Of a DNA stretch of 64,000 bases, positions 9,326 through 17,966 are shown one piece after another (the stretch's first letter is position 1; each line of letters begins with the position of its first letter). The position numbers and the translations under genes were made by a program. Below the pieces are notes generated by a model. The model had not been told where the DNA came from, ran no database searches, and saw only the letters and a program-made list of their open reading frames with translations. The stretch comes from Bacteroidales bacterium (GTDB lineage: Bacteria > Bacteroidota > Bacteroidia > Bacteroidales > UBA932), in NCBI GenBank assembly GCA_017469745.1, contig JAFUFS010000001.1, positions 1 to 64,000 of the forward strand, written 5' to 3'.

Positions 9326-9469
9326 CCGCCAAACTGGCGCACGGAGGACCATCACCCGGGCCAATGAAACTATATAAGTTGTGCTCCAATGGCTGATTTG
9401 AGGCACTGGAGCACAACGATATAGATCGCATTGAGCTATTAGGTATATTCCTGTGCGGCTGTTTGGCGG
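9326..9469. repeat. REPIN-like palindromic element, right copy
   Basis: Same architecture as the element at 8086-8235. The outer arms are GCCAAACTGGCGCAC (9328-9342) and GTGCGGCTGTTTGGC (9453-9467). The central hairpin GTTGTGCTCCA (9378-9388) pairs with TGGAGCACAAC (9407-9417), and the stem extends outward with CTATAT/ATATAG. The GTGCTCC/GGAGCAC boxes (9381-9387, 9408-9414) again lie exactly 38 bases from each outer arm, and the dyad centre is 9397.5. The spacers differ in sequence from the left copy, so the spacing is conserved while the bases are not. It starts 48 bases after the transposase stop. The region 9278-9508 has no gene. Confidence 0.75.
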
Positions 9470-9508
9470 CAGGAATTATAACGAGAAACAAATCTTGAGA
9501 AGCAGGGC

Positions 9509-11872
9509 CTACTTGGTGGTCATGGAGTAGGGTTTGTCGGCGGGTTTCTGGCCGCGTGCCTTGTTGGGCCTGGAGGCCATCTCGAACTCGAGGGTGCCAC
9601 CTTCAAGGATGTCGGAGTGGGTCAGGAAGAGCTTGGTGTACTCCTTCCCGTTGAGAAGGACCTTCTTGATGTAGCGGTTGGTGTCGCTCACCTTGGGAGC
9701 CTTGACTGTCAATGTCCTGCCGTTGGGCAGGCTGATGGTGGCTTCCTTGAAGAACGGGGCTCCGATCACGTACTGGTCGCTTCCGGGGCAGACGGGGTAG
9801 AATCCGAGCGTTCCGAATATGTACCAGGCGCTCATCTGGCCGCAGTCGTCATTGCCGCCGAGACCGCGGATCTCCGGGCGGTACATCCGATTAATGATCT
9901 CCCTCATCCAGTACTGGGTCTTCCAAGGCTGGGAAGTCCAGGCGTAGAGATAAGGAATATGATGGCTCGGCTCGTTGCCGTGGACATATCCTCCGATCAG
10001 GCAGTCCTTGGTGATGTCCTCGTTGTCCGCGTAGGCATATTCAGGCAAATCCTTGTAGAAGAGCTCGTCGAGAGCCGAGATGAATCTTTTCTCGCCGCCC
10101 ATAAGGGCCATCGCTCCGTAGACGTCCTGGGGCACGTGGAAGGTGAAATTCAATGAGTTACCCTCGATGAAGCCTTCGCCAACAGTCTGCATGATGTCGA
10201 AGTCCTTCTTGAAAGAACCGTCGGCGTACTTGGGACGGCAGAATCCAAGGTCAGTGTCGAAGACGTTGGCATAGTAGCGGGCACGGGGAGCAAACTCTTC
10301 TGCAACCTTGGTGTTCCCTGTCAGGCTGGCCGTGTTCCAGATCGTCCAGTCGTCGAAGGAATATTCAAGAGTGTTGCTGGCTGCCGTAGCGATGTGGTCG
10401 TAGGGGACGTAACCGAGCTTCATGTAGTCACCGAGGCCGCAGTACCAGCCCTGCTTTGAGGTGGTTACCATCGCCTCGAGAGCCCTTTTCTTGTCGACGT
10501 CCAAGCCTTTGGCTATGGCGTCGGCCAGGACAGGCACGGCGTGGTAGCCGCTCATGCACCAGTTTTCGTTAGCCATATGGCTCCAGACAGGCAGCATGTG
10601 CAGGACGTTCTGGTCGTAGTGCGCCAGCATTGATTCGACCATGTCGCGGTCGCGGTCCGGCTTGAACAGTGCCAGGAACGGATGCTCTGCCCTGTAGGTG
10701 TCCCAGAGGGAGAACACGGTGTAGTTGGTGAAGCCTTCCGCCTGGTGGATTTCATGGTCAAGACCACGGTAAGAGCCGTCCACGTCCATGTAGACCGAAG
10801 GGTTGATCATCGTGTGGTAGAGGGAGGTGTAGAACATCTTCTTCTCGGCCTCGGAGCCTTCTATGTCGATCTGAGACAGTTCCTTTTCCCAGGCTTTTTC
10901 AGCAGCGGATGCGATCTGGTCGAAGGATTTACCCTCAGCCTCGGCGAGGAGGTTCTTGAGAGCCCCTGTGGTGCCGGTCGAAGAGAGGGCTACCTTGACG
11001 GTGAGCTTAGGATTCTTGACCGTGTCGAACTTGAACCAGGCAACCAGTTTGCGTCCGGCCATGGCAGGGAAGTTACGGCTTACATCGAACTTGCTCCAGC
11101 CGCCCTTGTAGTCGACCTTCTGACGGTCCACGTAACCATATTCAGTGATCGGCTGGGAGAATTCGATCGCGAAATAGGTGAAATTGGTGCGGGCCCAGCC
11201 GTCGGTGATGCGGTAGCCGGTGACGGTCCTGTCGTCCAGTACCTGCACTTCGGCCCAGAGGGTCTTGCCGTCGTAGTCGTAGATGCCGTGGATGAGGTCG
11301 AGGATGACCTGGCCGGATCCTTCAGATCCTTCGCTTCGAGATCCTTCGCTGCGCTCAGGATGACAGAAGGTGTATTCATGGACACCGACGCGGGTGGTGG
11401 CGGTAAGGCGGGCCTTGATGCCGTAGTCGTCGAGGGTGACCTGGTAGAAGCCGGGCCTGGCGCTCTCCGTCTCGTGGCTGAAGCGGCTGCGAAAGCCTCC
11501 GTCAGGATTGTCGGCTGTTCCGGGATTCAGCTTCAGGGGGCCCGTGGTCGGCATTATTAATATGTCGCCCAGGTCGGAGTGGCCGGTGCCGCTGAAGTGG
11601 GTGTGGCTGAAGCCGACGATGGTGGGATCATTGTAACGGTAGCCGGCACAGGTCTCGTAGACCAGAGGCTGGTATTTCCCGTTTATGTTGTGCGGAATGG
11701 TGTCCGTGTCAGGGCTGAGCTGGACTCCTCCGAAGGGGACGCAGGCCCCGGGGAAGGTGTGCCCCATGCCGTCGGTTCCGATGAACGGGTCGACGTAGCC
11801 GGTCTTAGTCTGGCCGAAGGCAGCAGTGCAAGCCAGCAGGAGTGCTCCCGCCAGTAATGTGTTGAGTTTCAT
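9509..11872 (-). CDS. GH92 exo-alpha-mannosidase (second copy)
   Basis: 787 residues with a signal peptide (1-20, ending AAFG). It shows the family's VDPFIGTDGMGHTFPG opening and FSHTHFSGTGHSDLGD. Probable catalytic Glu634 is in HGNEPSHHIPYLY, and Asp675/Asp676 in GGNDDCGQMSAWY. Its product removes terminal alpha-mannose. It differs clearly from the first GH92 copy and probably has another linkage preference. Residues about 169-186 (HPERSEGSRSEGSEGSG) are encoded by a mobile repeat inserted in frame in the N-terminal domain. The gene follows the SGNH gene on the same strand with 9 bases between them, so the two are likely co-transcribed. Confidence 0.95.
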   Translation of the reverse strand: MKLNTLLAGALLLACTAAFGQTKTGYVDPFIGTDGMGHTFPGACVPFGGVQLSPDTDTIPHNINGKYQPLVYETCAGYRYNDPTIVGFSHTHFSGTGHSDLGDILIMPTTGPLKLNPGTADNPDGGFRSRFSHETESARPGFYQVTLDDYGIKARLTATTRVGVHEYTFCHPERSEGSRSEGSEGSGQVILDLIHGIYDYDGKTLWAEVQVLDDRTVTGYRITDGWARTNFTYFAIEFSQPITEYGYVDRQKVDYKGGWSKFDVSRNFPAMAGRKLVAWFKFDTVKNPKLTVKVALSSTGTTGALKNLLAEAEGKSFDQIASAAEKAWEKELSQIDIEGSEAEKKMFYTSLYHTMINPSVYMDVDGSYRGLDHEIHQAEGFTNYTVFSLWDTYRAEHPFLALFKPDRDRDMVESMLAHYDQNVLHMLPVWSHMANENWCMSGYHAVPVLADAIAKGLDVDKKRALEAMVTTSKQGWYCGLGDYMKLGYVPYDHIATAASNTLEYSFDDWTIWNTASLTGNTKVAEEFAPRARYYANVFDTDLGFCRPKYADGSFKKDFDIMQTVGEGFIEGNSLNFTFHVPQDVYGAMALMGGEKRFISALDELFYKDLPEYAYADNEDITKDCLIGGYVHGNEPSHHIPYLYAWTSQPWKTQYWMREIINRMYRPEIRGLGGNDDCGQMSAWYIFGTLGFYPVCPGSDQYVIGAPFFKEATISLPNGRTLTVKAPKVSDTNRYIKKVLLNGKEYTKLFLTHSDILEGGTLEFEMASRPNKARGQKPADKPYSMTTK
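11315..11366 (-). repeat. Dispersed TGTCATCCTGAGC repeat inside GH92
   Basis: On the minus strand the segment starts TGTCATCCTGAGCGCAGCGA and continues with three tandem copies of an AGGATC-containing unit. It encodes the low-complexity peptide HPERSEGSRSEGSEGSG with no frame disruption. Related copies are at 55106-55160 and 58214-58240. This repeat family is common in intergenic DNA of many bacteria; a coding location is less usual. Confidence 0.8.
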
Positions 11873-11881
11873 GAGAGAAGG

Positions 11882-12985
11882 TTATTTAATTCCGTATTTG
11901 CGGAGGATCTTAAGGACGGGCCTCTCGATGGATTCTGCCCAGAGCTGGTAGCCCTGGTCGGAAGGATGGATGCCGTCCTGGGTGGTCTCGTGGTCCTTAG
12001 CGGTGGCGCAAGGATGGATGTAGTAGACGTCCTTGTACTTCTTGCAGGCGATCTTCATCAGGCTGTCAGCAAGTGCTATCCTGCTGGATTCGAAGTCGTT
12101 GCTGCCGTTGTTGAAATTGCGGTTCTCCCTGTAGATAGTCCTCTGGAAGATCAGCGGCTTGCCGGGGTGGGCGGCCTGGACCTTCTCGATGAACGGGAAC
12201 AGCCTTTCGCTGATCTGCTCGAGGGAAGGATTGGAGAATGAATCGAAGATGAAGGCGTCGACATCTGCGGCGGCGAGGACGTTGGCGAAGTAGTCCTGAA
12301 GCTTGCTGTTGCCGCTGCATCCGAGGCTGAGCAGCTGGAGTCCGGTGTCCCTGGTGAAGTTGGCGGGATAGGTCATGCCGGCCCTGCTCGTCGAGGTGCC
12401 ATGGGTGAAGCTGGAGCCGAAGATTCCGATCCTGTAACGGAAGGGGTTCGGAAGGGCTTCGAGGACGGAGCCTTTCTCGACACCGATCTTGATGGAATAT
12501 TCCTCACTGAAGAGGGGCAGGTACATCAGGCACTCCTTCATGGTGCCGTCCATGTTGTCGACGATGGTGATCGGATTGTTTATGGCGGGGTCGTCAGCCG
12601 TCTTCCCGGAAGGAGCTTTTGATCCTGCCCAGAGCCACTTCCCGTCTTTCTTGATGTAGAGGTCGTAGCCTCTGGCTGAGAATCCGCCCGTGTTGCTCGG
12701 AAAGCCTACCTCTCCGAACTTTGTGATGATGGAGATCGAAGGGGAGTTGGTCCTGAAGGCGACACCTATTCCTGAAGACATGCGAACCTGTGAATTCTCA
12801 CCTTTGGTGAAGCCTTTGAACTGGACCGTGTCCACCCTGTGATAAGGGTTGGGGGTGTTCATAAGCTTGCCTGTCAGGGTGAGGTCCGAAGCTTCGGTGT
12901 AGACGTATTTCCCGTCGGCGGGTGACTGGGCGGCCATTGAGGCGCACAGAAGGAGTGCTGAAAGCACAGAAAGGCATTTGTTCAT
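11882..12985 (-). CDS. Secreted SGNH/GDSL hydrolase (esterase-like)
   Basis: 367 residues from the chosen ATG at 12985, where a signal peptide begins (MNKCLSVLSALLLCASMAAQ). A longer open frame extends to 13156 but would lack a leading signal and would overlap the divergent gene's promoter. An N-terminal beta-rich domain (about 20-160) is followed by an SGNH fold. Block I is GIFGSSFTHG with the nucleophile Ser. A block with Gly-x-Ser-Gly-Asn is LGCSGNSKL, and the C-terminal DGIHPSDQGY holds the Asp/His pair. Such proteins in glycan loci usually deacylate sugars. It precedes GH92 by 9 bases, which suggests removal of acyl groups from mannans; the substrate is inferred. Confidence 0.85.
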   Translation of the reverse strand: MNKCLSVLSALLLCASMAAQSPADGKYVYTEASDLTLTGKLMNTPNPYHRVDTVQFKGFTKGENSQVRMSSGIGVAFRTNSPSISIITKFGEVGFPSNTGGFSARGYDLYIKKDGKWLWAGSKAPSGKTADDPAINNPITIVDNMDGTMKECLMYLPLFSEEYSIKIGVEKGSVLEALPNPFRYRIGIFGSSFTHGTSTSRAGMTYPANFTRDTGLQLLSLGCSGNSKLQDYFANVLAAADVDAFIFDSFSNPSLEQISERLFPFIEKVQAAHPGKPLIFQRTIYRENRNFNNGSNDFESSRIALADSLMKIACKKYKDVYYIHPCATAKDHETTQDGIHPSDQGYQLWAESIERPVLKILRKYGIK

Positions 12986-13015
12986 ATTCGATAGTGTCAT
13001 TGATTTCGTGTTATA

Positions 13016-13023
13016 CAAAATTA
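13016..13023 (-). promoter_or_regulatory. -7 box for the SGNH-GH92 pair
   Basis: The minus strand reads TAATTTTG, matching TAnnTTTG, 30 bases upstream of the ATG at 12985. A TTG (minus strand, around 13045-13047) lies 21 bases further upstream as a possible -33 box. The same short region must also serve the divergent phosphoesterase gene. Confidence 0.4.
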
Positions 13024-13063
13024 CAATTATTTTGCTACTTTCGTCAATATGTTTTCGATGGAA

Positions 13064-14491
13064 ATGAAAAAGAGCGGTCTCATCGCCGTGATCGCGGCTT
13101 GTCTGATTGCAGCCTGCGGGTCGGATCACAAAGGGGCAAAGTTTGATGAAAAACATGTTGTACTTTCACTGGGAGTAGTCAGTGACGTTCATATAAATCT
13201 CGGAGTTCCAGCTACTTCCCAGAAGTGGGAGGGAGCCTTGAGGCAGTTTTCGGCAAAGGCTTCACAGTCCGATGCCGACGGCCTGGACGGAGTGCTTGTG
13301 GCTGGCGACCTGATCGACTTTCCGGACAACCGCCTGATCGCTGAATTCAAGAGGGTCTACGAGTCGGTCTTAGATCCGGAGAAGGTGCCTATGATCTACA
13401 CCGTAGGCAACCATGACGTCCCCAAATACCGCTGGAGCGAAACCATGGTGAAAGACGCGGAGTATCTTCGCGAAGCCTTGGGAGACAGTTACTTCCGCAC
13501 GGATCTTGACAAGGAAGCGGGGGAGGGACTGGAATGCCGCCACTGCGTCGTCGGAAAGTACCACGTCCTTTCGGTAACTCCGGACGGGACGAGCCCTGTT
13601 GTCTACAGTCCTGAAGCCCTGGAGTGGATTGACGGAAAGCTGAAGGAGATCACTTCGAAGGATCCTTCCCGTTACGTGATCGTGATCACCCATCCGATGC
13701 TTTACGACACTGTTTACGGCAGTCTTCTTGGCGAGGCCGACGGAATCTGGAAGTCTTCACTTCCGGGATATTGGGCGACCAGGGAGTTACCGGAAATTTT
13801 GTCCCGTTACCCCCAGGTGGTGACCTTCGGAGGACATCTGCACTTCCCTTTGAATGATCCCAGAAGCATCTGGCAAGGCGGTTTCACGGCCCTTGGCTGC
13901 GCTTCGGTCCGTTACATGGCTCTCGAGGCCGGGGGGTATGAATATATGGCCGGACAAACTGTGATGAAAGACAAGGACGATTTTTCACAGGGGAACCTCC
14001 TTCAGTTCGACAGAAGAGGCAACATGAGGATCCTGAGGATGGACTTCTACAACGAGGCTGTGATCGGGGAGCCACTGGTGATGTCCAGGCCGTCAAGGAG
14101 CGGGAAGCATCTGGAAGAATATTCATTCGTCCGCCGTAAGGCCCTGAACACTCCGCCTTCGCTCTCAACGATGGAACTGTCGTTGAGGCTGGCTCCGGTG
14201 TCCGAACCGGCAGGCTTTTCCGTCAGTTTTGCCTCAGGAACGGACGACGAATTCGTACACCACTATCTGCTGAGCGTGTCGCACGACGGTGAGGTCGTGG
14301 CCACAAAGAAGATCCTTGCGGATTTCTACAAGCATCCGCTGCCTTCCGGGATGAAACCGTCATGGACTGTGGATTTCGGTCCGGAGTCTTTCCCCGGCCC
14401 GGTCGAAGCTGGGAAGTACACGGTCACCCTGACGGCCTTTGATTCATGGGACGCTGAAAGTGAGCCGGTTGTAAAGGAAATAACATTATAG
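13064..14491 (+). CDS. Calcineurin-like metallophosphoesterase lipoprotein
   Basis: 475 residues from the ATG at 13064; an in-frame ATG at 13049 would add five residues before the signal. The lipobox is LIAAC, giving a membrane-anchored protein. All five metallophosphoesterase motifs are visible: SDVHINLG, AGDLIDFPDN, VGNHD, ITHPM and GGHLHFP, which together bind two metal ions. A C-terminal beta-sandwich (about 360-475) follows. It probably cleaves phosphomonoesters or diesters in the periplasm or at the surface. It is divergent from the SGNH-GH92 pair and 10 bases upstream of exonuclease III. A role with phosphorylated glycans or with nucleotides is equally possible. Confidence 0.85.
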   Translation: MKKSGLIAVIAACLIAACGSDHKGAKFDEKHVVLSLGVVSDVHINLGVPATSQKWEGALRQFSAKASQSDADGLDGVLVAGDLIDFPDNRLIAEFKRVYESVLDPEKVPMIYTVGNHDVPKYRWSETMVKDAEYLREALGDSYFRTDLDKEAGEGLECRHCVVGKYHVLSVTPDGTSPVVYSPEALEWIDGKLKEITSKDPSRYVIVITHPMLYDTVYGSLLGEADGIWKSSLPGYWATRELPEILSRYPQVVTFGGHLHFPLNDPRSIWQGGFTALGCASVRYMALEAGGYEYMAGQTVMKDKDDFSQGNLLQFDRRGNMRILRMDFYNEAVIGEPLVMSRPSRSGKHLEEYSFVRRKALNTPPSLSTMELSLRLAPVSEPAGFSVSFASGTDDEFVHHYLLSVSHDGEVVATKKILADFYKHPLPSGMKPSWTVDFGPESFPGPVEAGKYTVTLTAFDSWDAESEPVVKEITL

Positions 14492-14501
14492 AAAAGATAT
14501 C

Positions 14502-15257
14502 ATGAAATTCATCAGCTGGAATGTAAACGGCCTGAGGGCCTGCGCCGGAAAGGGCGATTTCGACAAGGCTTTCACGGCCCTGGACGCAGACTTTTTCTGC
14601 CTTCAGGAGACAAAGATGCAGCCCGGGCAGCTCGATCTCGAGTACCTCGGTTACACCTCGTACTGGAACTCCGCCGAGAAGAAAGGCTATTCGGGTACGG
14701 CAATATATTCAAAGCACCAGCCACTTAATGTCACTTATGGGATCGGTGTCGAGGAGCATGACAACGAGGGAAGGGTCATCACCCTCGAGATGCCGGAGTT
14801 CTTCCTTGTCTGCGTCTACACCCCCAACTCCCAGGACGGCCTCAGAAGGCTTGACTACCGCATGACCTGGGACGATGCTTTCCGTGAATATGTCCTCTCC
14901 CTGAAGGCCTGCAAGGGTGTTGTCATCTGCGGCGACATGAACGTCGCCCATGAGGAGATCGACATCAAGAATCCGAAGTCCAACCGTCGGAATGCCGGTT
15001 TCACAGATGAAGAAAGGGCGAAATTCACAGAGTTACTTCAGTCCGGTTTCGTAGACACCTGGCGCTCCGCCCACCCCGAAGAAGTGAAGTATTCCTGGTG
15101 GTCTTACCGCTTCAGGGCACGGGAGAACAACGCCGGGTGGCGCATAGACTATTTCCTTGTCTCAGAGGATCTTAAGGACAAAATCGTGGCAACGGACATC
15201 CACAACGAGATCTTCGGCTCCGACCATTGCCCTGTGGAGCTGGAGCTGGGCTTTTAA
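14502..15257 (+). CDS. xth: Exodeoxyribonuclease III
   Basis: 251 residues, no signal peptide, so cytoplasmic. It is an AP endonuclease/3'-5' exonuclease of base excision repair. Motifs of the ExoIII family are intact: SWNVNGLRA, LQETK with metal-binding Glu36, GYSGTAIYSK, GDMNVAHEEID, WRIDYFLVS and GSDHCPVEL with the catalytic Asp-His. Length is typical. It follows the phosphoesterase by 10 bases and is separated by 82 bases from the secreted nuclease run, so it could be housekeeping rather than part of that system. Confidence 0.93.
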   Translation: MKFISWNVNGLRACAGKGDFDKAFTALDADFFCLQETKMQPGQLDLEYLGYTSYWNSAEKKGYSGTAIYSKHQPLNVTYGIGVEEHDNEGRVITLEMPEFFLVCVYTPNSQDGLRRLDYRMTWDDAFREYVLSLKACKGVVICGDMNVAHEEIDIKNPKSNRRNAGFTDEERAKFTELLQSGFVDTWRSAHPEEVKYSWWSYRFRARENNAGWRIDYFLVSEDLKDKIVATDIHNEIFGSDHCPVELELGF

Positions 15258-15339
15258 TATTTGAATATTTGTCGTATATTAGCAAACTGCGTAGAATGAT
15301 TTGAAACGGGGCAATTTGTAAACATAAAATAACACGATA

Positions 15340-17964
15340 ATGAAACTTAAGAATCTATTTTTGACGATTTTCGCCGCTGCCGTCATGATGGTCGGCTGCG
15401 GTCCTAAAGAAGATCCGCAGCCTGCTCTTCCTGTCCTCAATGTCGGACAGACTGAGATCACCTTCGAGCAGGGCGGCGGTACGGCCACTCTCACTGTGAC
15501 TTCCAACAGGCCTTGGACAATTACCTCGGATGCTGACTGGATTGCTTTCAATCCGTCCAGCGGCTCGGCCGCCGATGCTCCGGTCAACGTGACCGTTACG
15601 GCCCTGGCCAATTCATCAACCGACAGGACTTCTTCATTCAGGGTTAAGACTGATTTCGACTACAAGACCGTCAGCGTCTCCCAGAAGGGTTCCAAGGGAG
15701 AGGATCCCAACCAGACAGCCACTGGATCAGGTACTGCAAACGATCCTTACAATGTCTTCGCGGCTATCCAGAAGGCGAAGTCCCTGGTAGCTTTCAATTC
15801 CGGTGACGAGGCCAATTCCGAGAATTCGGCCAATGTGTACACCAAGGGCAAGGTCGTCAGCGTCGAAATAGATCCCAGCTACGGCAATGCCACTTACTAC
15901 ATTTCTGCCGACGGTACGACCGAGACCCAGCTCGAGGTCTACAGGGGCAAGTACATCGGCGGCGCCAACTTCCTAACCAAGGACCAGCTCAAGGTTGGTG
16001 ACGAGGTCGTTGTGTACGGAACCATCGTGAATTTCAAGGGGAACACTCCTGAATATACCACCGGCAGCAAGATCATTTCCGTCAACGGAAACACTGAAGC
16101 ACCGGAGATTGATTTCACCAAGTTCGAACTTATCACCGTCAAGTCCTTCATCGACAAGGCTGACAACGCTCAGTTCTTCAGGCTCAAGGGAACCGTCAGC
16201 AGGTTCAACAAGCAGTACTGCAGCTTCGACCTGACAGATGAGACCGGTACCATCTACGTCTACAGCGTGAACAACAAGGATGACTGGAGTGAAAAGATCT
16301 CCAACGGAGGTACCGTGGAACTCGCCGGTCTGTACACTTATTACGAGAAGAACGAGCAGCACGAGGTCGTCAGCGCCCAGATCCTTTCCTTCGAGGCTGG
16401 TTCAGGCAGCGGTGACCACAGCGATGCAGTTGCCAAGACAGTCAAGGATTTCATCTCGACTGCCGACAACAACACTTATTTCAAGCTCACCGGAACAGTC
16501 AGCGGATTCAATTCGCAGTACTGCAGCTTCGACCTGACCGATGAAACCGGCAAGATCTACGTCTACAGCGTGGCCAACAAGGCCGACTGGAGCAGCAAGA
16601 TTTCCAACGGCGGCACTGTGACCCTGGCCGGTAAATATCTCTACTACGAATCCAAGGACCAGCATGAGGTCGTGGATGCAGAGATCATTTCCTTCGAGGC
16701 CGGTTCCGGCGGCGACCACAGCGATGCAGTTGCCAAGACGGTCGATGAGTTTATCAAGGCGGCTGACAAGGACAATTTCTATAAGCTCACCGGAACAGTC
16801 AGCGGATTCAACTCACAGTACTGCAGCTTCGACCTGACCGATGCAACCGGCAAGATCTATGTCTACAGCGTTTCGAACAAGGACGCCTGGAGCAGCAAGA
16901 TTGCCAACGGCGGCACCGTGACCCTGGCCGGAAAGTACGACTATTATGCTACCAAGGAGCAGCATGAAGTCATTGAGGCTGAGATTCTCTCCTTCACTCC
17001 GGGTGAGGCGCCTGATGCCAAGGCCGCAACCGTAGCTGAAGCCATCGCTGCTGACAAGGATGCTGTCCTGAAGGTCGGCCCTGCAGTCGTTGTCGCTTCC
17101 GCTTCCGCTGGATTCCTGATGGAACAGGATGGGGCAAGGATCTATGTCTATGGCGGTAGTGCCGTCGTCGGTGACATTGTCACTGTGACCGGTACCAAGG
17201 CTGAATATGGTGGAGCTCCCCAGCTTGCCAGCCCGACCGTAGCTGTCAATTCAAAGGGTACGAAGGTTACTTATCCTGATGCAAAGGACATTACCTCCAC
17301 AGCCGACACTTACAGCTCCACGACCAGGGAATTCGTCACCGTCACGGGTAAGCTCAGCATCTCCGGCAATTACTTCAATGTAGAGATCGGTGGTGCAACC
17401 ACAGTCACGGGAAGCATCGTGAAGCCTGTTGAGGACATCGAAGCCCTTAATGGAAAGGATGTTACGATCAAGGGATATTACCTCTACCACACCAGCAACG
17501 GTAAGTATCTCTATGTCATTGCAACCGACATCAACGGTACAGCCATCACCGGTGAAGGCGGCGGCTCCCAAGGCGGAGGCGGATCCGAAGTTGTCGGCAA
17601 CACGGAGACCATTGATTTCTCTGCCCAAGGTTATGAGAATGCCCAAGACGTGGCATCATTCGCAGGAAAAAATGTTACTGTCACCTTCGACAAGGGATCG
17701 AATAAGAACGGTCCGAAATACTACAACACAGGTACTGCTGTCAGGGTTTATGGTGACAATAGCTTTACGGTCACATCGAGCAAGACCATAACCGCAATCA
17801 AGCTCACCTTTAGCAGCGGCGAAGGTTCCAATGAGATTACAGCTTCCCCCGGTTCCTATTCCAACGGCAGCTGGACAGGATCAGCTACATCAGTCACATT
17901 CAAAGTTGGCGGCTCAAGTGGCCACAGAAGGATCAAGACTATAGCAGTTACTTTCGCTGAATAG
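15340..17964 (+). CDS. Surface lipoprotein with BACON and repeated OB-fold domains
   Basis: 874 residues, lipobox VGC with Cys20. Order of domains: a BACON module (about 35-122, with WTITSDADWIAFNPSSG), then an OB-fold-like region (about 128-255). Three near-identical 100-residue units (about 265-555) follow, each with KLTGTVSGFNSQYCSFDLTD and IYVYSV. Then come another OB-like domain (FLMEQDGARIYVYGG), a DUF5689/YdeI-like stretch and a C-terminal beta domain with an FxAQGYxN start. I see no catalytic motif. OB folds bind nucleic acids or carbohydrates. Because the next two genes encode secreted nucleases, I infer a surface nucleic-acid binder. The next start is 2 bases after the stop. Confidence 0.8.
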   Translation: MKLKNLFLTIFAAAVMMVGCGPKEDPQPALPVLNVGQTEITFEQGGGTATLTVTSNRPWTITSDADWIAFNPSSGSAADAPVNVTVTALANSSTDRTSSFRVKTDFDYKTVSVSQKGSKGEDPNQTATGSGTANDPYNVFAAIQKAKSLVAFNSGDEANSENSANVYTKGKVVSVEIDPSYGNATYYISADGTTETQLEVYRGKYIGGANFLTKDQLKVGDEVVVYGTIVNFKGNTPEYTTGSKIISVNGNTEAPEIDFTKFELITVKSFIDKADNAQFFRLKGTVSRFNKQYCSFDLTDETGTIYVYSVNNKDDWSEKISNGGTVELAGLYTYYEKNEQHEVVSAQILSFEAGSGSGDHSDAVAKTVKDFISTADNNTYFKLTGTVSGFNSQYCSFDLTDETGKIYVYSVANKADWSSKISNGGTVTLAGKYLYYESKDQHEVVDAEIISFEAGSGGDHSDAVAKTVDEFIKAADKDNFYKLTGTVSGFNSQYCSFDLTDATGKIYVYSVSNKDAWSSKIANGGTVTLAGKYDYYATKEQHEVIEAEILSFTPGEAPDAKAATVAEAIAADKDAVLKVGPAVVVASASAGFLMEQDGARIYVYGGSAVVGDIVTVTGTKAEYGGAPQLASPTVAVNSKGTKVTYPDAKDITSTADTYSSTTREFVTVTGKLSISGNYFNVEIGGATTVTGSIVKPVEDIEALNGKDVTIKGYYLYHTSNGKYLYVIATDINGTAITGEGGGSQGGGGSEVVGNTETIDFSAQGYENAQDVASFAGKNVTVTFDKGSNKNGPKYYNTGTAVRVYGDNSFTVTSSKTITAIKLTFSSGEGSNEITASPGSYSNGSWTGSATSVTFKVGGSSGHRRIKTIAVTFAE
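16132..17010 (+). repeat. Three tandem 300-bp OB-fold repeats in the coding sequence
   Basis: Units begin near 16132, 16435 and 16735. The second and third are exactly 300 bases apart and share long nearly identical DNA, for instance around 16413-16439 versus 16713-16739 and 16482-16550 versus 16782-16850. The first unit is more diverged. The DNA-level identity points to recent duplication, so copy number may vary between strains. Confidence 0.85.
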
Positions 17965-17966
17965 GA

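Noticed and set aside
13049..13156. Overlap of the long SGNH frame (to 13156) with the start of the phosphoesterase
   Set aside because: The SGNH signal peptide begins at 12985, and a -7 box lies between, so the extension is not translated.
15258..15339. Possible promoter or terminator before the OB-fold lipoprotein (TATATTAG at 15275-15282)
   Set aside because: The -7 match is imperfect and the nearest TTTG is only 11 bases upstream; no GC hairpin with T-run is present, so neither was listed as a feature.
16132..17010. Regular 300-base repeats considered as a CRISPR or intergenic array
   Set aside because: The repeats are in frame within one lipoprotein gene and encode OB-like domains; no short direct repeats with variable spacers occur in the window.
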